From: an uncultured Bacteroides sp.
GTDB taxonomy: Bacteria; Bacteroidota; Bacteroidia; Bacteroidales; Bacteroidaceae
Assembly (NCBI GenBank): GCA_900766195.1
Contig: CAAFUN010000142.1
Coordinates: forward strand, 1-19,180
Length of the DNA: 19,180 nucleotides
Direction of reading: 5' to 3'
Part shown: positions 7,429 to 14,887 of the stretch, one piece after another
Numbering within the stretch: the stretch's first letter is position 1
Layout: each line of letters opens with the position of its first letter
Notes under the pieces: model-generated
The model's input: the letters and a program-made list of their open reading frames with translations, nothing else
What the model was told of the DNA's origin: nothing
Database searches by the model: none
Translations under genes and position numbers: made by a program

Positions 7429-9534
7429 ATGAGATCTATAAATCTATTATTTATGTCGGCAACAATTGTGTTAGCATCCGGTATGGAGGCTAAAGCAGCA
7501 GATCAGGATAAAAGCCTGATTAAAAAGTCAGCTATAAAAATCGAAAATCAGCGTTTGTCTCCCGAGGCCTTATGGGCTATGGGACGGATAGGCGGAGTGA
7601 GTGTCTCACCCGATGAGAAGCAAATTGCTTACACTGTAGCTTATTACAGCGTACCCGAAAACAAAAGTAACCGGGAAGTATTCGTGATGAATGCCGATGG
7701 TACCAACAATCGCCAAATTACGCATACACCCTGGCAGGAGAATGAAGTAAGTTGGATAAAGAACGGCAGTAAACTTGCGTTTTTATCCAATGAAAGTGGA
7801 AGCAGTCAGGTGTGGGAAATGAATCCGGACGGTAGTGACCGCAAACAGCTTACCAAGTATGATGGGGATATAGAAGGATTCTCTTTCTCACCCAACGGTA
7901 AAAAGCTCCTGTTCATTTCACAAGTGAAGACTGTAAAAAGTACGGCGGATAAATACCCTGATTTACCTAAAGCAACAGGCATCATTGTAAACGACTTGAT
8001 GTATAAGCATTGGGATGAATGGGTTACTACAGCTCCCCACCCTTTCGTAGCAGACTTTAACGGAGAGGAAATAAGCAATGTAAAAGATATCTTGGAAGGC
8101 GAACCTTACGAAAGTCCAATGAAACCTTTTGGAGGTATTGAGCAGTTGGCTTGGAGTCCTTCATCTGACAAAGTAGCTTATACCAGTCGTAAGAAAACAG
8201 GATTGGCTTATGCTTTATCCACCAATTCAGATATTTATATTTATGACCTTGCCACACAGAAAACTACAAATATTACCGAAGGCAACAAAGGATATGATAC
8301 TAATCCGCAATATTCACCTGACGGTAAATATATAGCTTGGCAAAGCATGGAAAGAGAAGGTTACGAAGCCGATCAAAACAGGCTCTTCGTTATGAATCTG
8401 GCCACAGGTGAGAAGCGTTTTGTGAGTAAAGCTTTCGACTCGAATGTAGACGGCTTCCTGTGGAATAAAGATGCCAAAAGTATCTATTTCTTCGGAGTAT
8501 GGCATGGTGAAACACAAATCTACAGCGTCAATCTTAAAGAGAATAAAATCACACAGCTCACCGATGGCGTATATGACTATGCTTCTCTGGCATTGGCCGG
8601 AAATAAAATAATAGCCAAACGCCATTCCATGAGCATGGGCGACGAAATATACGCTGTAGACAACATCCGAAAAGGAAAAGCATTTGCAGGTGTTACGCAG
8701 TTAACCTTCGAGAATAAACCTATTTATGATCAGTTGGAAATGGGTAAAGTGGAAGCCCGCTGGATGAAAACTACCGATGGCAAACAGATGCTGACTTGGG
8801 TAGTTTATCCGCCTAAGTTCGATCCAAATAAGAAGTATCCCACTTTACTTTTTTGTGAAGGAGGACCTCAAAGCCCCGTAAGTCAATTTTGGAGCTACCG
8901 TTGGAACCTTCAAATTATGGCAGCAAATGATTACATCATTGTAGCTCCCAACCGCCGTGGATTACCGGGATTCGGCATGGAATGGAATGAAGCCATAAGC
9001 GGAGACTACGGTGGGCAGTGCATGAAAGACTACTTCACTGCTATTGATGAAATGACCAAAGAATCTTTTGTAGATAAAGATCATTTGGGATGTGTAGGAG
9101 CAAGCTTTGGCGGTTTTTCCGTGTACTGGCTTGCCGGACATCATGACAAACGCTTTAAAGCCTTTATTGCGCATGATGGTATATTCAATATGGACATGCA
9201 GTATTTGGAAACAGAAGAGAAATGGTTTGCAAACTGGGATATGGGTGGAGCATACTGGGAAAAAGGTAATGCAGTTGCCCAACGAACATTTGCCAACTCT
9301 CCTCACCTCTTCGTTGACAAATGGGACACTCCTATTCTTTGTATACACGGAGAAAAAGACTATCGCATTTTAGCCAATCAAGCCATGGCAGCGTTTGATG
9401 CTGCCATCATGCGGGGAGTACCTGCTGAACTCCTCATTTATCCGGATGAGAACCACTGGGTGCTTAAGCCACAAAATGGTATATTGTGGCAACGAACATT
9501 CTTCGAATGGCTGGATAAATGGCTGAAGAAATAA
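7429..9534 (+). CDS. S9 family serine peptidase (prolyl oligopeptidase / dipeptidyl-aminopeptidase type), exported
   Basis: Periplasmic serine peptidase of 701 residues, expected to trim short peptides, perhaps releasing N-terminal dipeptides or acyl-amino acids. An N-terminal signal sequence (1-23, ending AKA|AD) directs export. Residues about 45-430 form a TolB/WD40-like beta-propeller, shown by repeats such as SPDEKQIAYT, SPNGKKLLFIS and SPDGKYIAWQS. The alpha/beta-hydrolase domain (about 450-701) has the full triad: Ser559 in GASFGGFS, Asp644 in HGEKDYRI and His676 in PDENHW. It also has the family segment RRGLPGFG. The active site is intact and the length typical for Bacteroidetes S9 enzymes. 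It starts 41 bp after the MATE gene and stops 1 bp from the convergent lipB stop. Exact substrate preference (DPP IV, acylaminoacyl or prolyl tripeptidyl) is not decidable here. Confidence 0.95.
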   Translation: MRSINLLFMSATIVLASGMEAKAADQDKSLIKKSAIKIENQRLSPEALWAMGRIGGVSVSPDEKQIAYTVAYYSVPENKSNREVFVMNADGTNNRQITHTPWQENEVSWIKNGSKLAFLSNESGSSQVWEMNPDGSDRKQLTKYDGDIEGFSFSPNGKKLLFISQVKTVKSTADKYPDLPKATGIIVNDLMYKHWDEWVTTAPHPFVADFNGEEISNVKDILEGEPYESPMKPFGGIEQLAWSPSSDKVAYTSRKKTGLAYALSTNSDIYIYDLATQKTTNITEGNKGYDTNPQYSPDGKYIAWQSMEREGYEADQNRLFVMNLATGEKRFVSKAFDSNVDGFLWNKDAKSIYFFGVWHGETQIYSVNLKENKITQLTDGVYDYASLALAGNKIIAKRHSMSMGDEIYAVDNIRKGKAFAGVTQLTFENKPIYDQLEMGKVEARWMKTTDGKQMLTWVVYPPKFDPNKKYPTLLFCEGGPQSPVSQFWSYRWNLQIMAANDYIIVAPNRRGLPGFGMEWNEAISGDYGGQCMKDYFTAIDEMTKESFVDKDHLGCVGASFGGFSVYWLAGHHDKRFKAFIAHDGIFNMDMQYLETEEKWFANWDMGGAYWEKGNAVAQRTFANSPHLFVDKWDTPILCIHGEKDYRILANQAMAAFDAAIMRGVPAELLIYPDENHWVLKPQNGILWQRTFFEWLDKWLKK

Positions 9535-9535
9535 A

Positions 9536-10207
9536 TTAATTGATGGAGTCCTGCAAAAGATGTTCTATTTCTACAGACAACTTTTGCCGGACTTCTTCCA
9601 TACTAACTTCCCTTCCTAATTCTTGTTGCAAAGAAGTTACCCCCTTATCAATAAACCCACAAGGGTTAATGTAGCTGAAATAGCGCAAATCGGTATTCAC
9701 ATTAAAAGCCAGTCCGTGCATGGTCACAAAGTGACTACTACGCACACCTATTGCACATATTTTACGGACACGCGGAGACTGACCATCAAGCCATACTCCC
9801 GTTGCTTTATCCAAACGTCCGGCAACTATTCCATAAGAACGGCATACCTCGATAACAGCATCTTCCAGCAGATGAATGTAGGCCTTCAATCCTAAAGAAA
9901 ACTCTTCTAAATTAATAATAGGATAACAAACCAATTGACCGGGGCCGTGATAGGTAATATCCCCTCCCCGATCAATATGATAAAGTGTCGCATGAATGGA
10001 TTTCAGCTGCGCTTCATTCAACAACATATTCTGCTCTTTGCCACTCTTACCCAAAGTATAGACATGCGGGTGTTCACACAAAACAATAGTGTTGATGTAC
10101 GGTTCTTTTTCCTGTTTAGCTCTAATAAGAGAGTTAAACAATTCTTCTTGTTTCTCCCATGCCTCGCCATAAGGGATTAGGCCCCAATCTTCTATTACTA
10201 TTGCCAT
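9536..10207 (-). CDS. lipB: Octanoyl-[acyl-carrier-protein]:protein N-octanoyltransferase LipB
   Basis: LipB moves octanoate from acyl carrier protein onto the lipoyl domains of 2-oxoacid dehydrogenases and glycine cleavage H protein; LipA then adds sulfur. With ATG 10205-10207 the product is 223 residues and begins MAIVIEDWGLIPYGEAW. A start 15 bp upstream (10222, MCRKI...) is possible but adds no conserved residues. Family motifs are EHPHVYTLG (45-53), RGGDITYHGPGQLVCYP (80-96) and MHGLAFNVN. The catalytic pair is Lys149 in RKICAIGV and Cys183 in INPCG, aligned with E. coli Lys135 and Cys169. It lies 41 bp downstream of copA on the same strand and is probably read from the copA promoter. 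The nearby gcvP system depends on lipoylation. Confidence 0.96.
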   Translation of the reverse strand: MAIVIEDWGLIPYGEAWEKQEELFNSLIRAKQEKEPYINTIVLCEHPHVYTLGKSGKEQNMLLNEAQLKSIHATLYHIDRGGDITYHGPGQLVCYPIINLEEFSLGLKAYIHLLEDAVIEVCRSYGIVAGRLDKATGVWLDGQSPRVRKICAIGVRSSHFVTMHGLAFNVNTDLRYFSYINPCGFIDKGVTSLQQELGREVSMEEVRQKLSVEIEHLLQDSIN

Positions 10208-10248
10208 AATTTTTCTACACAAAATAAGTTATCAAACAAAAGAGTTCG

Positions 10249-12456
10249 TTATGCTTTTCTTAGCCGTAAACTATTCAATACCACAGAAACACTTGAAAAT
10301 GCCATAGCAGCGCTTGCCAACATAGGGTTGAGCAACAATCCGTTTATCGGGTACAATATACCGGCAGCAATAGGAATACCTATCAGGTTGTAGATAAATG
10401 CCCAAAACAGATTCTGATGAATCAACTGTACCGTACGACGCGAAAGACTGATAGCTTTAGGTAACAGAGACAAATCTGAAGTCATCAAAGTCACCATAGC
10501 CACATCCATTGCAATATCCGTACCTTTGCCCATAGCAATACTTACATTGGCACGTGCCAAAGCCTGAGAGTCATTAATACCATCTCCCACCATTGCAACA
10601 GTCTTTCTTTGCAATTGCAACTCACGTACAAAAAGATCTTTATCACCAGGTAAAGCATCTGCCGTATAATGTTTGATACCTAGTTTACGCGCTACTGTAG
10701 AAGCTGTACGTTCGCCATCACCGGTAAGCATATAAACCTCTATGCCTTGCTCCTGAAGTTGCCGAACAGCCATAGCCGAAGTATCTTTTATTTTATCCTT
10801 AATTGCAGCAATGGCAAGTAACTCACTCTCACGGCCAAAATAAACCATACTACAACCATCGGACTCGTACTGCACCAGTTTTTCTCCTAATAACTCAGAA
10901 TGCGCAGCCGCGTAGTCTTTCAAAAGTTTATGGCTACCAGCCCAGTAAGTAATTCCATTACAAGAAACAGTTATCCCTTTTCCTGTAATACTTTGAAAAG
11001 ATTCTATCGTAACAGGTTTTACATTTTCAGCCTGAAGAGAAGCAACAATAGCACTGGCTAAAGGATGCTCCGATTTCAATTCGGCAGCTAAAAACACATT
11101 CTTTAATTTTTCTTCTTCCGCATTGGCCCACAACCAACCCACTACTGTGGGATGACCCTCTGTCAAAGTACCGGTCTTATCAAGTACTACAGCATTTACT
11201 TTCCGCATGACCTCCAGAGCCACTGCATCCTTTATTAAAATGTGCTCATCAGCAGCCTTACCGATGCCAACCATTAAAGCCGTAGGAGTGGCAAGTCCCA
11301 AAGCGCATGGACATGCAATAACCAATACCGATACTGCCGACAGCATAGCACGCGAGAGTGAGTCCATACCACCAAAAGCCATCCAAATTAGAATTGTGAT
11401 AAGTGATATACCAAGTACAACAGGTACAAATATACCCGTTATCTTATCGACAATACGCTGAACGGGAGCTTTACTGCCCTGAGCTTCCTGAACCATACGG
11501 ATAATGTTGGCCAAAACAGTCTCTCGACCAACTTTCACAGCACGAATAACAAATGATCCCCGCTGGTTTATTGTGCCGGCAAGAACCTGAGCACCAGTAT
11601 TTTTCTCTACCGGGATAGGCTCTCCACTAATCATACTTTCATCTACAAAAGAACTGCCTTCGGTAAGAATACCATCTACCGGAATCTGTTCACCCGGACG
11701 TACACTGATTAAATCATTAATGCGCAACTGATCTAAAGAAACTTCCTTCTCTCCGTCTTTACTGATAACACGGGCTGTCTTGGGCTGCAATTTCATCAGT
11801 TTACGTATAGCAGTAGATGTATTGCCCTTAGCCCGTTCCTCCATCAGTTTTCCTGTTAAGACAAAGGCTATGATAACCACTGATGCTTCATAGTAAATAT
11901 GTGGTTCCAGGCCACGGCTAATCCAGAATTCCGGGAAAAAAGTATTAAATACACTGAAGATAAAAGCTATTGAAGTACTCAGAGTTACCAAAGTATCCAT
12001 ATTACTACGTCCCATTTTCAATTGCTTCCAGGCACCCACATAAAACGGAGTACCAAATATAAGCAAAACAGGCAATGCCAGACACATCTGTATCAGTCCG
12101 GAATATGGAACGTGCATAAAAACCATAGAAAGCAAAAGCAATGGAAGTGCAAAAATCCATGCTCCTATCACACGAAATTTCAATATACGATAATTCCGTC
12201 GCTGTTTTTCCTCCTGACGCTCGGCTGCGTGATCTTCTTCAATGATCAGATCGTAACCGGCATTAACCACCGCCGCACGAATGCTCTCAGGGGTCTGCTG
12301 ATCTAACTTGTAAGTAACAGAAAGTATATTGTTTGCAAAATTAACGGACGAAGCTTCCACTCCAGGCAAATGCCCAATCGTTTTTTCCACGTTATTAGCA
12401 CACCCTGCACAATGCATATTAAGTACAGGAAATGTTTTTTTTACAGTATTACTCAT
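10249..12456 (-). CDS. copA: Copper(I)-exporting P1B-type ATPase CopA
   Basis: Inner-membrane ATPase of 735 residues that pumps Cu+ (possibly Ag+) out of the cytoplasm. One N-terminal heavy-metal domain (about 7-72) has the Cys16-Ala-Gly-Cys19 metal site. Then come paired membrane helices, an actuator domain with ISGEPIPVEK, and the membrane metal site Cys382-Pro-Cys384. The phosphorylation motif DKTGTLT has Asp426, followed by the SEHPLA nucleotide-domain histidine, TGDGERT and GDGINDS (624-630). Near the C-terminus Tyr689-Asn690 and Met718-x-x-Ser721-Ser722 are the Cu+-specific residues of TM7 and TM8 in the P1B-1 group, so copper is much more likely than zinc or cadmium. The start at 12454-12456 gives the HMA domain directly. 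lipB follows downstream. A palindromic site in the leader may be a metal-responsive operator. Confidence 0.96.
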   Translation of the reverse strand: MSNTVKKTFPVLNMHCAGCANNVEKTIGHLPGVEASSVNFANNILSVTYKLDQQTPESIRAAVVNAGYDLIIEEDHAAERQEEKQRRNYRILKFRVIGAWIFALPLLLLSMVFMHVPYSGLIQMCLALPVLLIFGTPFYVGAWKQLKMGRSNMDTLVTLSTSIAFIFSVFNTFFPEFWISRGLEPHIYYEASVVIIAFVLTGKLMEERAKGNTSTAIRKLMKLQPKTARVISKDGEKEVSLDQLRINDLISVRPGEQIPVDGILTEGSSFVDESMISGEPIPVEKNTGAQVLAGTINQRGSFVIRAVKVGRETVLANIIRMVQEAQGSKAPVQRIVDKITGIFVPVVLGISLITILIWMAFGGMDSLSRAMLSAVSVLVIACPCALGLATPTALMVGIGKAADEHILIKDAVALEVMRKVNAVVLDKTGTLTEGHPTVVGWLWANAEEEKLKNVFLAAELKSEHPLASAIVASLQAENVKPVTIESFQSITGKGITVSCNGITYWAGSHKLLKDYAAAHSELLGEKLVQYESDGCSMVYFGRESELLAIAAIKDKIKDTSAMAVRQLQEQGIEVYMLTGDGERTASTVARKLGIKHYTADALPGDKDLFVRELQLQRKTVAMVGDGINDSQALARANVSIAMGKGTDIAMDVAMVTLMTSDLSLLPKAISLSRRTVQLIHQNLFWAFIYNLIGIPIAAGILYPINGLLLNPMLASAAMAFSSVSVVLNSLRLRKA

Positions 12457-12488
12457 GATTTCGAGTTTCTAAATTAATACCAAAAATA

Positions 12489-12530
12489 GCATATCAAAAA
12501 AGGGGAATATGCAATCACTAAACAAAGGTA
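12489..12530 (-). promoter_or_regulatory. Putative copA promoter and palindromic operator candidate
   Basis: On the minus strand TACCTTTG (12523-12530) fits the -7 consensus TAnnTTTG, placing the start near 12516 and a leader of about 60 nt. A second match, TATTTTTG at 12481-12488, is closer to the ATG. Between them is an inverted repeat GCATAT (12489-12494) and ATATGC (12507-12512) separated by 12 bp with a G-run. It could be a repressor site or an mRNA hairpin. No regulator gene is adjacent. Confidence 0.35.
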
Positions 12531-12590
12531 ATAAAGGATTTGTTTGCTTAATATCATAGAGGTATATTTTTCCCAATTTATAGCATGTAT

Positions 12591-12625
12591 TAGCGAATTA
12601 AGATTTATATTTGTAGATAGCGAAT
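12591..12625 (+). promoter_or_regulatory. Putative promoter of lipoprotein-rsmG-MBL-gcvP run
   Basis: TATATTTG at 12606-12613 matches the Bacteroides -7 consensus and would start transcription near 12620, about 36 nt before the lipoprotein start. It is flanked by two copies of TAGCGAAT (12591-12598 and 12618-12625), a direct repeat with 27-bp period. No clear -33 TTTG is seen. Confidence 0.4.
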
Positions 12626-12655
12626 AGCCAAAAGAATATATATAATAAACAAATA

Positions 12656-13519
12656 ATGGGAATGAAAAAACAATATGTAAGCTTACTTGCACTTTTACTT
12701 GCTACGAGTGGCTTTTTTACATCTTGTTCTAACAAAGGGAATAAAGATATGGGAGACTTGAAGTTTGATAGTCTCCAGGTTAATAAGACAGCTCATCTCT
12801 TTGGAGATTCGGCAAAGCCTGCTTGCAACCTTATAATCAATTTTGAATATATCACAAAATCCACTGATAAAAAACTAAAAGATAGCTTGAATGCCATCTT
12901 TACCTCAGCTTGCCTAGGCGATACATTCTCAACACTGAAACCACAGGCAGCAATCAAAGAATATTCTGAAAAGTACATAAATGACTATCGCAAGGATCTG
13001 GAACCTATGTATAATAAGGATCAATCGGATCATGAAGATTCCGGCTCCATTTCCTCCTGGTATTCCTATTATAAAAATGTAGGCGGACATATCCAGTATT
13101 ACAAAAAGCACTTGTTGGTATATCGTGTGGATTACAGCGAATATACCGGAGGTGCCCACGGAATGTACTCTTCTACCTTTTATAATATCGATTTAACAAC
13201 TCTGCGCCCGTTGCATCTGGACGACTTGTTTGAGGGAGAAGATTACAAAGAATCTTTAACAGACCTTTTATGGAATCAGCTGATGGCCGACAATAAAGTA
13301 ACCACTCATCAAGCTCTGGAGGATATGGGATACACCAGTACCGGGGATTTGGAGCCCACTGACAATTTTTATCTGTCTAAAGAAGGAATAACATTCTATT
13401 ATAACGTATATGAGATTACACCCTATGCCATGGGAGCGGTAAAGATAACGTTACCTTACGAAATAATGGAGCATATACTGACTAAAAGCAGTATGATTTT
13501 AAACGAGATAAAAGAATAA
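12656..13519 (+). CDS. RsiV-like DUF3298 lipoprotein
   Basis: Predicted lipoprotein of 287 residues, or 285 if translation starts at the second Met (12662, MKKQYVSLL), which gives the more usual signal peptide. The hydrophobic core ends FFTSC, with lipidation expected at Cys24. The mature part resembles the DUF4163/DUF3298 pair found in B. subtilis RsiV and in many Bacteroidetes lipoproteins. SEYTGGAHGMYS (about 161-172) precedes a FYNIDLTTLRPLHLDDLF stretch, and a C-terminal strand-rich part contains FYYNVYEITPYAMGAVKITL. RsiV proteins restrain a sigma factor and bind lysozyme, but no sigma-factor gene is adjacent and no cytoplasmic anti-sigma segment is present. That function should therefore not be transferred. 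It is first in a run with rsmG, 24 bp downstream. The role is unknown. Confidence 0.8.
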   Translation: MGMKKQYVSLLALLLATSGFFTSCSNKGNKDMGDLKFDSLQVNKTAHLFGDSAKPACNLIINFEYITKSTDKKLKDSLNAIFTSACLGDTFSTLKPQAAIKEYSEKYINDYRKDLEPMYNKDQSDHEDSGSISSWYSYYKNVGGHIQYYKKHLLVYRVDYSEYTGGAHGMYSSTFYNIDLTTLRPLHLDDLFEGEDYKESLTDLLWNQLMADNKVTTHQALEDMGYTSTGDLEPTDNFYLSKEGITFYYNVYEITPYAMGAVKITLPYEIMEHILTKSSMILNEIKE

Positions 13520-13543
13520 CACATAACTGACACTCAATATTTA

Positions 13544-14164
13544 ATGGAAATTATTCTGAATTATTTTCCGGATCTGGCAGAAAAGCAGAGACGACAGTTT
13601 GCTGCATTATACGATTTATATTCGGACTGGAATGCCAAGATAAATGTGATTTCTCGCAAAGACATCGAAAACTTATATGAGCATCATGTATTACATTCAC
13701 TAGGCATAGCCAAAGTTATAAATTTCACCCCAAAAACTCGCATTATGGACTTGGGCACGGGTGGAGGTTTCCCAGGTATTCCTCTTGCTATTCTATTCCC
13801 TGAAGCCAAGTTTCATTTGGTAGACAGCATTGCGAAAAAAGTTCGTGTGGCTCGAGAGGTAGCTGACAGTATAGGATTGTCAAACGTTACTTTTTGCCAC
13901 GAAAGAGCAGAAGATGAGAAAGATCTTTTTGACTTTGTAGTCAGCAGAGCTGTAATGCCACTTTCAGATTTACTAAAAATTGTCCGTAAAAATATAGCAC
14001 CGCGCAATCAGAATGCATTGCCTAACGGTCTTATATGCTTAAAAGGAGGAGAACTTGAGCATGAGACAATGCCATTTAAACATAAAGTTACGATGTTTGA
14101 TCTAAAAGACTCTTTCAAGGAAGATTTCTTTGAGACAAAAAAGGTAGTATATGTTACTCCTTAA
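13544..14164 (+). CDS. rsmG: 16S rRNA (guanine(527)-N7)-methyltransferase RsmG (GidB)
   Basis: RsmG methylates N7 of G527 in the 530 loop of 16S rRNA using S-adenosylmethionine; loss of it gives low-level streptomycin resistance in several bacteria. The 206-residue product has the N-terminal helix with LYDLYSDWNAKINVISRKD and EHHVLHSLGIAK. The SAM motif follows: DLGTGGGFPGIPLA, with Asp69 and glycines 71-78. The acidic ribose contact is at Asp94 (LVDSIAKK), then ERAED and the conserved VSRAV substrate-side motif. Length is normal for Bacteroidetes. It sits 24 bp after the lipoprotein and 27 bp before the metallo-hydrolase, so all three probably share a transcript. Confidence 0.96.
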   Translation: MEIILNYFPDLAEKQRRQFAALYDLYSDWNAKINVISRKDIENLYEHHVLHSLGIAKVINFTPKTRIMDLGTGGGFPGIPLAILFPEAKFHLVDSIAKKVRVAREVADSIGLSNVTFCHERAEDEKDLFDFVVSRAVMPLSDLLKIVRKNIAPRNQNALPNGLICLKGGELEHETMPFKHKVTMFDLKDSFKEDFFETKKVVYVTP

Positions 14165-14191
14165 TATTTTTCATCAAAAGAAAGCACTGTT

Positions 14192-14836
14192 ATGAGAATA
14201 AAAAGATTTGAATTTAATTTGTTTCCCGTTAATTGCTACGTAGTATGGGATGATACCAATGAAGCGGCAATTATTGATCCCGGATGTTTGTATGATGAAG
14301 AAAAACAAGCTCTAAAAAATTTTATTGTAGGGCAGGGATTAAAAGTGGTACACTTGCTCAATACTCATCTGCATCTCGATCATATTTTTGGAGATCGATT
14401 TGTATCCGAAGAATTCGGTATCCCTGTAGAAGCAAATAAGGCAGATGAGTTTTGGATTGAAGAGGCACCCAAACAAAGCCGCATGTTTGGTTTTGAATGG
14501 AACGAAACTCCAGCTCCTATCGGCAAATACCTGCACGACGGGGACTTTGTTACGTTTGGAAATACAAAATTTGAAGCAATCCATGTTCCGGGGCACTCAC
14601 CCGGAAGTTTAGTATATTATAGCGCTGCCGATCATTGCATGTTTTCAGGAGATGTTCTTTTCCAGGGCAGTATAGGTCGTGCAGATCTTAGCGGAGGAAA
14701 TTTTGACGAACTGATAGAGCATATATGTAGTCGTTTGTTCATTTTGCCGGACGAAACCATCGTTTACCCTGGTCATGGAGCCCCTACTACCATTGGGATT
14801 GAGAAAGCAGAAAACCCTTTTTTCAGAAGTATATAG
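14192..14836 (+). CDS. Metallo-beta-lactamase-fold hydrolase, glyoxalase II-like
   Basis: Small cytoplasmic MBL-fold hydrolase of 214 residues. The binuclear metal site is complete: His59, His61, Asp63 and His64 in THLHLDH, His135 in VPGHSPGS, Asp154 in FSGDVLF and His195 in YPGHG. The order and spacing match the hydroxyacylglutathione-hydrolase-like group, which lacks the long C-terminal substrate domain of classical glyoxalase II. Bacteroides generally do not rely on glutathione, so a thioester other than S-lactoylglutathione, or another ester, is likely. The signal-free N-terminus MRIKRFEFNLFPVNCYV is typical of the group. It lies between rsmG (27 bp) and gcvP (51 bp). The fold is certain; the substrate is unknown. 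Confidence 0.92.
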   Translation: MRIKRFEFNLFPVNCYVVWDDTNEAAIIDPGCLYDEEKQALKNFIVGQGLKVVHLLNTHLHLDHIFGDRFVSEEFGIPVEANKADEFWIEEAPKQSRMFGFEWNETPAPIGKYLHDGDFVTFGNTKFEAIHVPGHSPGSLVYYSAADHCMFSGDVLFQGSIGRADLSGGNFDELIEHICSRLFILPDETIVYPGHGAPTTIGIEKAENPFFRSI

Positions 14837-14887
14837 CGGTGAATATGAAAACATAACACCATTAACAAGAATATAAATCTTAAGAAT

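Noticed and set aside
8962..9348. 128-codon minus-strand frame inside the S9 peptidase
   Set aside because: It is antisense to the catalytic serine region, which is clearly coding on the plus strand.
12474..12692. 72-codon minus-strand frame between copA and the lipoprotein
   Set aside because: It lies across the divergent promoter region and the lipoprotein start, is composed mostly of AT-rich codons, and has no recognisable feature.
12656..13519. Anti-sigma factor function for the DUF3298 lipoprotein
   Set aside because: No sigma-factor gene is adjacent and no cytoplasmic anti-sigma region is present; only the extracellular-type domains are shared.
14838..14860. Hairpin GGTG-AA-TATG / CATA-A-CACC in the MBL-gcvP gap, considered as terminator or glycine riboswitch
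   Set aside because: The stem is short and bulged with no T-run, and the 51-bp gap is too small for a glycine riboswitch aptamer.
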